Of a stretch of DNA of 64,000 bases, positions 37,023 to 45,715 are shown in pieces. The position numbers were made by a program, and so were the translations under genes. Source of the stretch: Vicingaceae bacterium (GTDB lineage: Bacteria > Bacteroidota > Bacteroidia > Flavobacteriales_E > Vicingaceae). The stretch lies in NCBI GenBank assembly GCA_028245195.1, contig JAOKCF010000008.1, positions 1-64,000 of the forward strand, written 5' to 3'. The notes under the pieces are model-generated. The model was given only the letters and a program-made list of their open reading frames with translations, ran no database searches and was not told the DNA's origin. Each line of letters opens with the position of its first letter. Within the stretch, counting starts at the first letter, position 1.

Positions 37023-40000
37023 ATGAAACAAGATATAAGAGATGTATTAAAAGATAGAATTCTAGTATTGGATGGTGCAATGGGCACGATGATTCAACGA
37101 CATAAACTAAGTGAAGAGGATTTTAGAGGAAATCAATTTAAGGACCACGCAATGTCTTTGAAGGGGAACAATGACTTGTTGTCTATCACCCAGCCTCAGA
37201 TCATCAAGGAAATTCATGCATTGTATTATGCTGCTGGTTCAGACATTGTTGAAACTAACACGTTTTCAGGAACTACCATTGCTCAGTTAGATTATGGGTT
37301 GGAGGATGCTGTTTATCAATTGAACTACGAATCTGCAAAAATTGCGAAAGAGGTGGCAGATAAGTTCACTGCAAAGGAGCCAAATAAACCAAGATATGTA
37401 GCAGGTTCTATTGGTCCAACCAATAGAACTGCCTCTCTTTCACCGGATGTAAACCGTCCAGAATTTCGGAATACTTCTTTTGATGAATTGAAAGACGCCT
37501 ACTATCTCCAAATTAAAGGCCTAGTTGAAGGCGGGTCAGATGTTTTATTGATTGAAACTGTTTTTGACACTTTAAACTGCAAAGCGGCATTGTTTGCGTG
37601 TTCAGATTATTTTGAAAACACTGGTAAGGAATTGCCAATAATGGTTTCTGGAACTATTACAGATGCTTCTGGAAGAACACTATCCGGTCAAACGGCTGAA
37701 GCATTTCTGATTTCAATTAGTCATTTGCCATTATTATCAGTTGGGTTTAACTGTGCATTAGGTGCAAAAGAATTACGACCTTATTTGGAGACAGTCGCCA
37801 ACAAAACAGAATTTTTTACATCAGCACATCCAAATGCAGGGCTACCGAACGCTTTCGGTGAATACGACCAAACTGCCGAACAAATGGGCGGATTTATTGA
37901 AGATTTTATCTCCAGTGGGTTTGTAAATATTATTGGAGGGTGTTGTGGAACAACTCCTGAACACATAGCTGAAATAGCTAAGATTGCTCAAAAGTATTCG
38001 CCAAGAAAGAGGGCAACAATTAAAAAATTGCCGAGATACTCTGGTTTAGAACCCCTCACCATTTTCAAAGAAAGCAATTTCGTGAACGTTGGAGAAAGAA
38101 CAAATGTTACCGGTTCGCTAATATTTAAGAGATTAATTAAAGAAGATAACTACGAAGAAGCTTTAAGCGTTGCCTTGCAGCAAGTTGAAGGAGGAGCTCA
38201 AATTATTGATGTCAACATGGACGAAGGGATGTTGGACTCAGAAGAGGCGATGAAAACCTTTTTGAATATGATTGCATCTGATCCGGATATTTCTAGGGTT
38301 CCTGTAATGATTGACTCTTCTAAGTTTTCTGTGATTGAGGCAGGCTTAAAGTGTGTGCAAGGAAAGTGTATCGTAAACTCCATCAGTTTAAAAGAAGGAG
38401 AAGAAAATTTCATTCAACAGGCTAAAACGGTAAGAAGATACGGAGCAGCAGTAATTGTTATGGCGTTCGATGAAAAAGGACAGGCAGACAATTTTGAAAG
38501 AAGAATTGAAATTTGCGAAAGGGCATACAAGATTTTAACAGAAAAAGTAAAGTTTCCTGCAGAGGATATCATTTTTGATCCAAATATATTAACGATAGGC
38601 ACTGGGCTAGAGGAACACAATAATTACGCAGTTGATTTTATTAAGGCTACCAAATGGATTAAGGAAAACCTGCCTGGGGCACTAGTAAGCGGAGGGGTTT
38701 CGAATGTTTCATTTTCTTTCAGAGGGAATAATGTAGTTCGTGAGGCTATAAATTCAGCTTTTTTATTCCACGCTATTAAGAATGGTCTTGACATGGGGAT
38801 TCTAAATGCAGGGATGATTGAAGTGTACGACGACATTCCAAAAGACCTTTTAGACCACGTAGAAGATGTGTTGCTGAATAGGCGAGAAGATTCAACTGAA
38901 AGATTAACGGAAATCGCAGAAAGTGTAGCCAAGGGAGGGAAAGTAATAGTAAAAAATGAGGAGTGGCGAAAGGGAACGGTTCAAGAACGTTTAAGTCATT
39001 CTTTGGTAAAAGGAATAGTTGAGAATATTGTTGCTGACACAGAGGAAGCTCGTCAACATTATGAGAAGCCCCTAGAGGTTATTGAAGGGCCTTTGATGGA
39101 CGGAATGAATGTAGTTGGGGATTTGTTTGGAGCAGGGAAAATGTTCCTGCCACAAGTAGTGAAAAGTGCACGAGTAATGAAAAAGGCAGTTGCACATTTA
39201 TTACCGTATATAGAGGAGGAGAAGTTACGTTCAGGAGATGTTGCAAAGAATGCAGGAAAAATTCTTTTGGCAACGGTTAAAGGAGACGTACACGATATTG
39301 GGAAAAATATTGTTGGGGTTGTATTAGCTTGTAATAATTACGAGGTAATTGACATGGGAGTGATGATTCCAGCTGATAAGATTCTACAGAAAGCTATCGA
39401 TATGGATGTGGACATGATTGGGTTAAGTGGTTTGATTACCCCCTCTTTAGATGAGATGGTGCATGTGGCAAGTGAAATGAAACGACAAGGGTTTAACGCG
39501 CCTCTTTTAATTGGTGGAGCAACTACTTCAAAAGCCCATACGGCGGTTAAAATAGCTCCTGAATATGAGTTTCCTGTCGTTCACGTTTTAGATGCTTCTC
39601 GCTCTGTGCCTGTTGCAGGGAGTTTGTTAACGAAGGATAAGGTAGTAAAAGATAAATTCTTCTCTGACTTAAAAGAAGAGTATTCAATAATTAGAGATCA
39701 ATTCGAAGCGAAGCGAAATCAGAAAAAGATGATTTCAATTGAGGATGCTCGAAAAAATGCCTTCGAAATAAATTGGAAGTCTACGGATATCAAAACCCCA
39801 AGTTTCACAGGTACCAAGGTATTTGATAACTACTCCATAAATGACTTAATTCCATTTGTAGACTGGACACCATTTTTTCAAACATGGGAATTGGCTGGGA
39901 AGTATCCTAATATTTTAGAGGACGAAGTAGTAGGAGATGAGGCTCAAAAATTATTTATCGATGCTAAGGCAATGCTAGAGAAAATTGTGAGCGAAAATTG

Positions 40001-40694
40001 GTTGCAAGCAAGAGGAGTTATAGGTTTTTGGAAAGCAAATTCTACAGGAGATGACATTCAGTTAAAAGCAGAGAGTAGTGATTCATTCGAAACCTTGCAT
40101 ACACTAAGGCAACAAGGGAAAAAAGCTGCTAAGGTGCCAAATATAGCTTTGTCTGATTTTATCGCTCCACATAATAGTGGAAGGGAAGATTACATTGGAG
40201 CATTTGCTTTGACTGCTGGTATTGGAATTGATGAACACATAGCTAGGTTTGAGGCAGATCATGATGATTATAATAGTATTATGATAAAAGCACTGGCAGA
40301 TCGATTGGCAGAAGCTTTTGCAGAACGTTTACATAAAGAAGTGAGAGTTAATCATTGGGGCTATGCTGAAAACGAAGGACTCAACAATGAAGAATTAATA
40401 AAAGAGAGGTACAGAGGCATTCGCCCAGCAGCAGGTTATCCTGCTTGTCCTGACCATTCAGAGAAAGAAACAATATTTAGATTATTGGATGCAGAAAAGT
40501 TGGGTATTACTTTAACTGAAAGCTACGCTATGCTGCCAACCGCAGCAGTTAGCGGGTTATATTTTGCCAACGAGAATTCGAAGTACTTTGGTTTAGGAAA
40601 GGTACAGAAGGATCAAATGGAAGATTATGCCCTGAGAAAAGGTAAAACGATTGAGGCCTGCGAAAAGTGGTTGCGTCCTAATTTGAATTACTAG
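37023..40694 (+). CDS. metH: Cobalamin-dependent methionine synthase
   Basis: The 1223-residue enzyme moves methyl from methyltetrahydrofolate to homocysteine through cobalamin. The homocysteine domain (about 1-330) has zinc ligands Cys244 (FNCALG) and Cys307-Cys308 (GGCCGTT). The folate domain (about 350-620) starts [13 protein letters not shown]. The B12 domain has the cap (about 650-740) and DVHDIG at 755-760, with His757 as the cobalt ligand. The SAM-binding reactivation domain (about 920-1223) has [18 protein letters not shown]. All four modules are complete in one chain. The ATG at 37023 is used: an in-frame ATG at 36996 lies in the terminator hairpin and could not be used on attenuated transcripts. 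Confidence 0.98.
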   Translation: MKQDIRDVLKDRILVLDGAMGTMIQRHKLSEEDFRGNQFKDHAMSLKGNNDLLSITQPQIIKEIHALYYAAGSDIVETNTFSGTTIAQLDYGLEDAVYQLNYESAKIAKEVADKFTAKEPNKPRYVAGSIGPTNRTASLSPDVNRPEFRNTSFDELKDAYYLQIKGLVEGGSDVLLIETVFDTLNCKAALFACSDYFENTGKELPIMVSGTITDASGRTLSGQTAEAFLISISHLPLLSVGFNCALGAKELRPYLETVANKTEFFTSAHPNAGLPNAFGEYDQTAEQMGGFIEDFISSGFVNIIGGCCGTTPEHIAEIAKIAQKYSPRKRATIKKLPRYSGLEPLTIFKESNFVNVGERTNVTGSLIFKRLIKEDNYEEALSVALQQVEGGAQIIDVNMDEGMLDSEEAMKTFLNMIASDPDISRVPVMIDSSKFSVIEAGLKCVQGKCIVNSISLKEGEENFIQQAKTVRRYGAAVIVMAFDEKGQADNFERRIEICERAYKILTEKVKFPAEDIIFDPNILTIGTGLEEHNNYAVDFIKATKWIKENLPGALVSGGVSNVSFSFRGNNVVREAINSAFLFHAIKNGLDMGILNAGMIEVYDDIPKDLLDHVEDVLLNRREDSTERLTEIAESVAKGGKVIVKNEEWRKGTVQERLSHSLVKGIVENIVADTEEARQHYEKPLEVIEGPLMDGMNVVGDLFGAGKMFLPQVVKSARVMKKAVAHLLPYIEEEKLRSGDVAKNAGKILLATVKGDVHDIGKNIVGVVLACNNYEVIDMGVMIPADKILQKAIDMDVDMIGLSGLITPSLDEMVHVASEMKRQGFNAPLLIGGATTSKAHTAVKIAPEYEFPVVHVLDASRSVPVAGSLLTKDKVVKDKFFSDLKEEYSIIRDQFEAKRNQKKMISIEDARKNAFEINWKSTDIKTPSFTGTKVFDNYSINDLIPFVDWTPFFQTWELAGKYPNILEDEVVGDEAQKLFIDAKAMLEKIVSENWLQARGVIGFWKANSTGDDIQLKAESSDSFETLHTLRQQGKKAAKVPNIALSDFIAPHNSGREDYIGAFALTAGIGIDEHIARFEADHDDYNSIMIKALADRLAEAFAERLHKEVRVNHWGYAENEGLNNEELIKERYRGIRPAAGYPACPDHSEKETIFRLLDAEKLGITLTESYAMLPTAAVSGLYFANENSKYFGLGKVQKDQMEDYALRKGKTIEACEKWLRPNLNY

Positions 40695-40713
40695 TCAGTT
40701 ATTGCTATAATAT

Positions 40714-40748
40714 AAAATGCCACCCTAATTCGTTAAGGTAGCATTTTT
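40714..40748 (+). terminator. Terminator after metH
   Basis: AAAATGCCACC (40714-40724) pairs with GGTAGCATTTT (40737-40747) with one C-A mismatch, and a T-tract follows. It lies between convergent genes. Confidence 0.75.
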
Positions 40749-40768
40749 AGTTAAAATTAATTCATCGG

Positions 40769-41749
40769 TTATCTTATAAGGTTGAAACTTCCTTGTTTTG
40801 GAATTTGCTTTCCGTCTAGATAGATTATAGCTTGATAAATATATACTCCTTCAGGAGCAAAAGAGCCATTTTTTAGTTTGCCATTCCATCCATTATATAT
40901 TCCATTGAATACACCGACAATAGTTCCTGAGCTGTTCAAAATATTTACTTGCAGGTTGTCAATCGTAATTGATTGTTCAACAATCAATTGAAATTCATCG
41001 TTGGTACCGTCAAAGTTTGCAGAAAAAGCATTGGGAAAACTAACTTGTGATGCTATCCGCTTTTGTTCTTCAATTACACCAATTTTTACCTCATTGTCAA
41101 TTGTTGACGAATTCGGTACTTCAGCATCTGATGCTCTCACATTATTCGATGGCTCCGTAGTTTTTGAATTTACTGTGTTATTTGTGCTTGTTGAATTTTT
41201 TCTTGCCGCGGTCTGCTCCTCTATGAATTGCTGATATTCGGCTAAAATTTCATCAATAGTTTTTTTATTAATTATTTGTGTGGCCTTGTCAACCTGCACT
41301 TCTTTAGTTAGGACAGTTGAAAAATTCGGCTTTTTTGGGTCATCACTAACAGCCTGCAAAGGAGCACTCGTTTCCTTTACGTCCTTAGTTTCATTATTTG
41401 TGGAAGTATTAGTCTCATTGAGATTATCTAATAATTGTTCTTCTTTTTTTGACCCTTCTTTAAAGTCTGAATTAATTCGAGGATTTTCTGTTGTTTCATG
41501 TTTCGGTTGTATTTTCTTCTCTCCTTCATTATTAAAAATGAAGTAGCTTCCAACTACCACCGCTGTTATAACTACCCCAACAATAGCTGAAGAAACCCAT
41601 GAGCTTTTGCCTCCTGTTACAGAGCTGCTTGCCGCACCGGAAGAAATTTCAGACTGGACTTTGGCCCACGCATTAGCGCCAGGGTCCGCTTCCAAGTTGT
41701 GAAGTTTGTCCTTAAACAATTCTTCTATGTTGTTATTTTGCTGTTTCAA
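40769..41749 (-). CDS. Probable anti-sigma factor with gliding-motility-type C-terminal domain
   Basis: The 326-residue single-pass protein begins with a cytoplasmic segment, IEELFKDKLHNLEADPGANAWAKVQSEI, typical of Bacteroidota anti-sigma-like proteins. One helix, SSAIVGVVITAVVVGSYFIF (about residues 50-70), follows, then a long Ser/Thr/Asn/Lys-rich extracytoplasmic linker. The last ~90 residues start FPNAFSANFDGTNDEFQLIV and continue NGWNGKLKNGSFAPEGVYIYQAIIY, the pattern of the gliding-motility-associated (CHU_C, type-B T9SS) domain. It starts 11 bases after the ECF sigma gene stop on the same strand. The inferred role is to hold the sigma factor inactive and respond to an envelope cue; this is not shown. 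Confidence 0.75.
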   Translation of the reverse strand: MKQQNNNIEELFKDKLHNLEADPGANAWAKVQSEISSGAASSSVTGGKSSWVSSAIVGVVITAVVVGSYFIFNNEGEKKIQPKHETTENPRINSDFKEGSKKEEQLLDNLNETNTSTNNETKDVKETSAPLQAVSDDPKKPNFSTVLTKEVQVDKATQIINKKTIDEILAEYQQFIEEQTAARKNSTSTNNTVNSKTTEPSNNVRASDAEVPNSSTIDNEVKIGVIEEQKRIASQVSFPNAFSANFDGTNDEFQLIVEQSITIDNLQVNILNSSGTIVGVFNGIYNGWNGKLKNGSFAPEGVYIYQAIIYLDGKQIPKQGSFNLIR

Positions 41750-41760
41750 ATTTTTCTCTT

Positions 41761-42288
41761 TTAAATCAAATTTTCAAGTTTCTTTTGAAGAATACCTCTC
41801 GCTCTCGAATATTGAGATTTTGAAGTATTCTCCGAAATGTTCAATTCTTCACCGATTTCTCGATGCGTGTATCCTTCTATCGCATACATGTTGAACACTG
41901 TTCGGTAGCCGATTGGCAAAGACTGCACCAACTGTAGCAAATCTTTTTTATTTAGTTCACTATTAATTGCTTCGTCTTCTTTTAGTTTGTAGCTCACATC
42001 ATCAATAGTAACATTAAATCGTTGATTTTTTATACTTCTAAGGTAATCTAATGAGGTATTCACCATTATTCTGCGTACCCATCCTTCTAAAGAACCCTTT
42101 CCGGAAAACATTCCAATTTTTTTAAAAACCTTAATGAATCCGTCCTGCAAAATATCTTGCGCTTCTTCATAGCTATTAGCATAACGCAAACAAACCCCTG
42201 TCATAATTTTTGAATACCTATCAAACAAAAACTTTTGAGCTTGCTCATCATTGGCTTGACAGCCTCTAAGCATTTCTTCTTCGCTCAT
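41761..42288 (-). CDS. ECF-type RNA polymerase sigma factor
   Basis: This 175-residue sigma-70 family protein has region 2 as FLFDRYSKIMTGVCLRYANSYEEAQDILQDGFIKVFKKI (about residues 20-60), a linker with GWVRRIMVNTSLDYLRS, and region 4 as LPIGYRTVFNMYAIEGYTHREIGEELNISENTSKSQYSRAR (about 125-165). Size and missing regions 1 and 3 place it in the ECF class. It is transcribed with the membrane protein just downstream, the usual sigma/anti-sigma arrangement. Confidence 0.93.
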   Translation of the reverse strand: MSEEEMLRGCQANDEQAQKFLFDRYSKIMTGVCLRYANSYEEAQDILQDGFIKVFKKIGMFSGKGSLEGWVRRIMVNTSLDYLRSIKNQRFNVTIDDVSYKLKEDEAINSELNKKDLLQLVQSLPIGYRTVFNMYAIEGYTHREIGEELNISENTSKSQYSRARGILQKKLENLI

Positions 42289-42400
42289 TTATTTTAGTAT
42301 CTTTTTATCCAAAGTTTTACACGTTGTAATAGATGTAAATAATCAAGCATTAGTTGCATGTGTATTGCAAGTAATTCAAAAATAACTCAGAAAATTGAAT

Positions 42401-43441
42401 TTATGCCTTTTTGAGAGTGAAGGAAAAGGTTGCTCCTTGTCCCAGTGTGCTGCTTACGTTGATTGTTTGTTTATGTGCTTCTAAAATGTGTTTAACAATA
42501 GCTAATCCTAGTCCAGAACCTCCATCTGCTCTAGAGCGTCCTTTGTCCACCCTATAGAAACGTTCAAAAAGTCGCGGTAATTGTTCTTCAGCAATACCCT
42601 TACCATTATCTTTTACTTCAACCAAAATATTCTCCGCTAAGTCGTAAAGGCGAATGTTTGTTTTCCCTCCTTCTTTGCCATAATTAATTGAGTTCATTAG
42701 CAAGTTGGTAATAACTTGAGTGATTTTGGCTGCGTCTGCTTTTACCATTACACTGCTTGACTCGTTGGAAACGCTAAGTTTTATTCCTTTTTTCTTGGCT
42801 TTGTATTCTACGGCTTCAACTACCTCATTCGCCAAGTTAACGATATTGAATGCTTGAAGGTTTAATTCAATTCTATTGGACTCTAACTTAGCAATTTCGT
42901 CTAAATCATCAACCATCTCAATCATTCTATTGAGGCTTTTCTCTGCCTTTTGAAGAAAACTTCGGTTAATCGTATCGTCTTCTAAACCTCCTTCTAAAAG
43001 TGTTAAAATATACCCTTGTATGCTGAATATGGGGGTCTTTAACTCATGCGATACATTTCCTAAAAAATCTCTTCTAAATTCCTCTTGATCCGTTAATCGT
43101 TCTATTTCTTTTCGATTGTTTTTATCCCATTCAATTACCTCTTCTCTTATCTTTCCGAATATGTCTTCACTCATATCTAAGGTTAAAGGCTCCCGCTTAA
43201 GACCCAATTTTAAGTTATGAATGGTTTTGTAAATGAGTCTAAATTTCTTGTCAATAAACTGAGAGATTCCCCAAAAAATAACCCCATATGAAATGGCGAT
43301 ACTACTAACAAACAGCAAGAATATAAAGAAGATGTCGACGTCGTTAGAATAGAAATTAATGGTGCTAACAATAATTAAAACAACTGAAGAAATCAGCAGG
43401 GCGAGTCTAAAAGAAAGGGCTTTTGGGCTAATATTTCGCAT
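42401..43441 (-). CDS. PhoR-like sensor histidine kinase
   Basis: This 346-residue membrane kinase has two N-terminal helices (LALLISSVVLIIVSTINFY and FFIFLLFVSSIAISYGVIFW) with almost no periplasmic loop, then a short linker. The H-box is FLGNVSHELKTPIFSIQGYI, the N-box is NLLMNSINYG, and the G boxes are DNGKGI and GGSGLGLAIVKHI. The absence of a sizeable sensor loop resembles PhoR-type kinases that sense through a partner transporter. The ATG at 43441 is chosen; a TTG at 43489 overlapping the regulator gene is a possible longer start. It follows the response regulator gene on the same strand. Confidence 0.9.
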   Translation of the reverse strand: MRNISPKALSFRLALLISSVVLIIVSTINFYSNDVDIFFIFLLFVSSIAISYGVIFWGISQFIDKKFRLIYKTIHNLKLGLKREPLTLDMSEDIFGKIREEVIEWDKNNRKEIERLTDQEEFRRDFLGNVSHELKTPIFSIQGYILTLLEGGLEDDTINRSFLQKAEKSLNRMIEMVDDLDEIAKLESNRIELNLQAFNIVNLANEVVEAVEYKAKKKGIKLSVSNESSSVMVKADAAKITQVITNLLMNSINYGKEGGKTNIRLYDLAENILVEVKDNGKGIAEEQLPRLFERFYRVDKGRSRADGGSGLGLAIVKHILEAHKQTINVSSTLGQGATFSFTLKKA

Positions 43442-43478
43442 GTTTAAAGCTAGTAAATTTCGGGAAGAACGAGAAACA

Positions 43479-44156
43479 TTAGGTTTCAAATTTATATCCG
43501 ACTCCTTTAATGGTTTTGATTAGCTCCTCTCCTAGTTTTTCTCTAAGCTTTCTAATGTGAACATCAATCGTGCGATCTCCAACAACAACTTCTCCACCCC
43601 AAATCTGATTCATTATGGCTTCTCTCGTAAAAACTTTTCCGGGCTTACTCATTAACAAGGAGAGTAATTCGAATTCTTTTTTTGGTAAATTGATTTCCTT
43701 GACACCCTGTTTGATTAAGTACCGTTCTCTATCTATAGAAATTCCACCTGCTTCAATATCTTCTAACACAGTTTCACCACCACCTTTTCTTCGCAAAATG
43801 GCCTTTACCTTACTAATTAAAACTCTTGGTTTAACTGGCTTGGTAATGTAATCATCTGCACCGGCATCAAATCCTGCAATTTGCGAGTAATCTTCTCCTC
43901 TCGCAGAAAGAAACGTGATTAAGGTATTTTTTAATGCAGGAATATTTCTCATTTGATAACACGTTTCCATTCCATCCATTTCTGGCATCATAACATCCAA
44001 TATAATTAGGCTTGGTTTTTCTTCAATAGCAATTTCAATGGCTCGTTTACCATTCTCGGCTGTTAACACTTCAAACCCCTCTTTTTTAAGGTTGTAGCCA
44101 ACAATTTCTAAAATGTCGGCCTCGTCATCTACAATCAGTATTTTTTCGTTTTTCAT
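43479..44156 (-). CDS. PhoB-like response regulator (OmpR family)
   Basis: The 225-residue regulator has a receiver domain with acidic pocket Asp10-Asp11, phospho-acceptor Asp54 in LIILDVMMPEMDG, and Lys107-region DDYITKPVKPRVL. The winged-helix DNA-binding domain ends VGDRTIDVHIRKLREKLG, then IKTIKGVGYKFE. It is the first gene of the two-component operon. It reads away from a 262-base region shared with the divergent lipoprotein-TonB receptor genes, where PHO-box-like repeats occur. Confidence 0.92.
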   Translation of the reverse strand: MKNEKILIVDDEADILEIVGYNLKKEGFEVLTAENGKRAIEIAIEEKPSLIILDVMMPEMDGMETCYQMRNIPALKNTLITFLSARGEDYSQIAGFDAGADDYITKPVKPRVLISKVKAILRRKGGGETVLEDIEAGGISIDRERYLIKQGVKEINLPKKEFELLSLLMSKPGKVFTREAIMNQIWGGEVVVGDRTIDVHIRKLREKLGEELIKTIKGVGYKFET

Positions 44157-44213
44157 GGCGGTTATTATCCTTTTGCTAATAGGGCTAAGTTAGATGATAC
44201 GATAAGCTTTCAT

Positions 44214-44231
44214 GTTAATTCAAGATTAATA
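44214..44231 (+). promoter_or_regulatory. PHO-box-like direct repeat 1
   Basis: GTTAATT-caag-ATTAATA is two 7-base half-sites with a 4-base spacer, the spacing used by PhoB-type dimers. High A+T makes chance matches possible. Confidence 0.3.
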
Positions 44232-44306
44232 TTATTGATCTTGTCAAGATCGCTCTTCAAAGGTAGTTAAACTTAGCTTTTGTGAGTGAAATAGACCTAT
44301 TTCTGC

Positions 44307-44324
44307 CTTAACATTAAATTAAAC
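44307..44324 (+). promoter_or_regulatory. PHO-box-like direct repeat 2
   Basis: CTTAACA-ttaa-ATTAAAC has the 7+4+7 architecture of a PHO box, about 95 bases upstream of the lipoprotein ATG. Its resemblance to the known E. coli site is in layout, not in sequence. Confidence 0.35.
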
Positions 44325-44418
44325 AACGGATAAGTTTTTAATAACTGCAAGGATATATTGCAATTAATAAACAGTTGTTCTTTTGCATCGAAATTTTACT
44401 GAAACTAAAACTAACAAA

Positions 44419-45633
44419 ATGAAAAATTTTAAACTAACAAGAAAATTAATAATGGGCGCAGCTGCAGCGTGTATCTTATCAGTCTCTTTAAACTCATGTA
44501 AGGATGATGAAGAAGAACCAGTGAAGCCAATCGAGCAGAATTCGTTAAACACTATACGTGTATCAACAAATATTACTTCAGATGTTACCTGGACAAAAGA
44601 CAATGTTTATTTGTTAACAGGAAGAATTTCTGTAGAAAATGGAGCTACGTTAACTATAAATGCAGGAACAGTAATTAAAGGTGAAGCTGGAACAGGAGTA
44701 AATGCTAGTGTATTGGTAGTTGCAAGAGGGGGTAAAATTGCAGCAAATGGAAAGGCGGCAGAACCAATTATTTTTACCTCAGCGGATGATCAAATTACTT
44801 CAGAATCGATAGCTTCTCCAAACTTGGACCCAGATCAGAATGGGAAGTGGGGTGGATTAATCATTCTGGGTAAAGCTCCTATATCTGCATCAACACCTGA
44901 AGCGCAGATTGAGGGAATACCCACTTCTGATGCAAATGGATTATATGGTGGTACAGATTCTAACGATAATTCAGGTGTTTTGAACTACGTTTCAATTCGT
45001 CATGGTGGAACGAACATTGGTTCAGGAAATGAAATCAATGGTCTTACTTTAGGAGGAGTTGGAAGTGGAACGTCAATTAGTAATATTGAGGTTGTTGGAA
45101 ACCAAGATGATGGAATCGAGTGGTTCGGAGGTTCTGTAAATGTAACAAATGCATTAGTTTGGAACGTAGGTGATGACGGGATTGACACAGATCAAGGTTG
45201 GAAAGGAACGTTAGATAACTTTGTAGTAATTACAGTTGCAGGACATTCATTTGAGTTAGACGGACCTGAAGGTTCAGCAAATGGTTCTCACACCATTAAA
45301 AATGGAACAGTTGTAGCTTCTGATGTAGCAAATATGAATTTTTCGAGAGATCTAATTAATACTGATGCTAACTCACAAGTTAGTTTAGAAAATATTCACA
45401 TTAGCGGCATTGGAGCAAATCAACAAATAAATAGAACTGTTGATAACCCATTGGTATTGTTCACAAACGTTACATTGCATGTTGTTCCTGCTGATTTAGG
45501 AAACTACATAGCTGATGCATCTTCTAAAACAGGGATAAGTGCATCAACAACAGCCAATGCTACAGGTAAAGCAAACATTTTAGCATTTACTTGGACTTGG
45601 GCTGCAAATGCAGGAAAGACCACAGGATTATAG
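44419..45633 (+). CDS. Secreted lipoprotein with beta-helix-like repeats
   Basis: The 404-residue product has a lipoprotein signal (MKNFKLTRKLIMGAAAACILSVSLNSC) and an acidic stretch (DDEEEPV), then a repetitive strand-rich body. Recognisable parts are LTINAGTVIKG, NGKWGGLIILGKAPI, LNYVSIRHGGT and ALVWNVGDDGIDTDQGWKG, a right-handed-helix-like architecture. Bacteroidota genomes often carry a gene like this just upstream of a TonB-dependent receptor, as here. The ATG at 44419 is used because the signal peptide follows. Its location opposite a PhoB/PhoR-like pair suggests regulation by them; phosphate as the signal is inference. Confidence 0.78.
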   Translation: MKNFKLTRKLIMGAAAACILSVSLNSCKDDEEEPVKPIEQNSLNTIRVSTNITSDVTWTKDNVYLLTGRISVENGATLTINAGTVIKGEAGTGVNASVLVVARGGKIAANGKAAEPIIFTSADDQITSESIASPNLDPDQNGKWGGLIILGKAPISASTPEAQIEGIPTSDANGLYGGTDSNDNSGVLNYVSIRHGGTNIGSGNEINGLTLGGVGSGTSISNIEVVGNQDDGIEWFGGSVNVTNALVWNVGDDGIDTDQGWKGTLDNFVVITVAGHSFELDGPEGSANGSHTIKNGTVVASDVANMNFSRDLINTDANSQVSLENIHISGIGANQQINRTVDNPLVLFTNVTLHVVPADLGNYIADASSKTGISASTTANATGKANILAFTWTWAANAGKTTGL

Positions 45634-45652
45634 GAAAAAATAAAAATATTAT

Positions 45653-45685
45653 AAAACAGACTCGACGTTGCTCGGGTCTGTTTTT
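45653..45685 (+). terminator. Intercistronic hairpin between lipoprotein and receptor genes
   Basis: AAAACAGACTCGA (45653-45665) pairs with TCGGGTCTGTTTT (45672-45684), with one T-G pair, and a T-run follows. It lies 31 bases before the receptor ATG, so it may be an attenuator giving less receptor than lipoprotein mRNA. Confidence 0.75.
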
Positions 45686-45715
45686 ATAGTTTTACAGCAT
45701 CATAAAAAACCCGAC

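Larger units (their letters stand above)
44157..44418. promoter_or_regulatory. Divergent control region of regulator and lipoprotein genes
   Basis: This 262-base non-coding region has no ORF of note. It holds two pairs of TTAA-centred repeats spaced 11 bases, listed separately. Near its right end TTG, a 17-base spacer and TTCTTTTG form a possible plus-strand promoter one mismatch from consensus. Confidence 0.5.
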
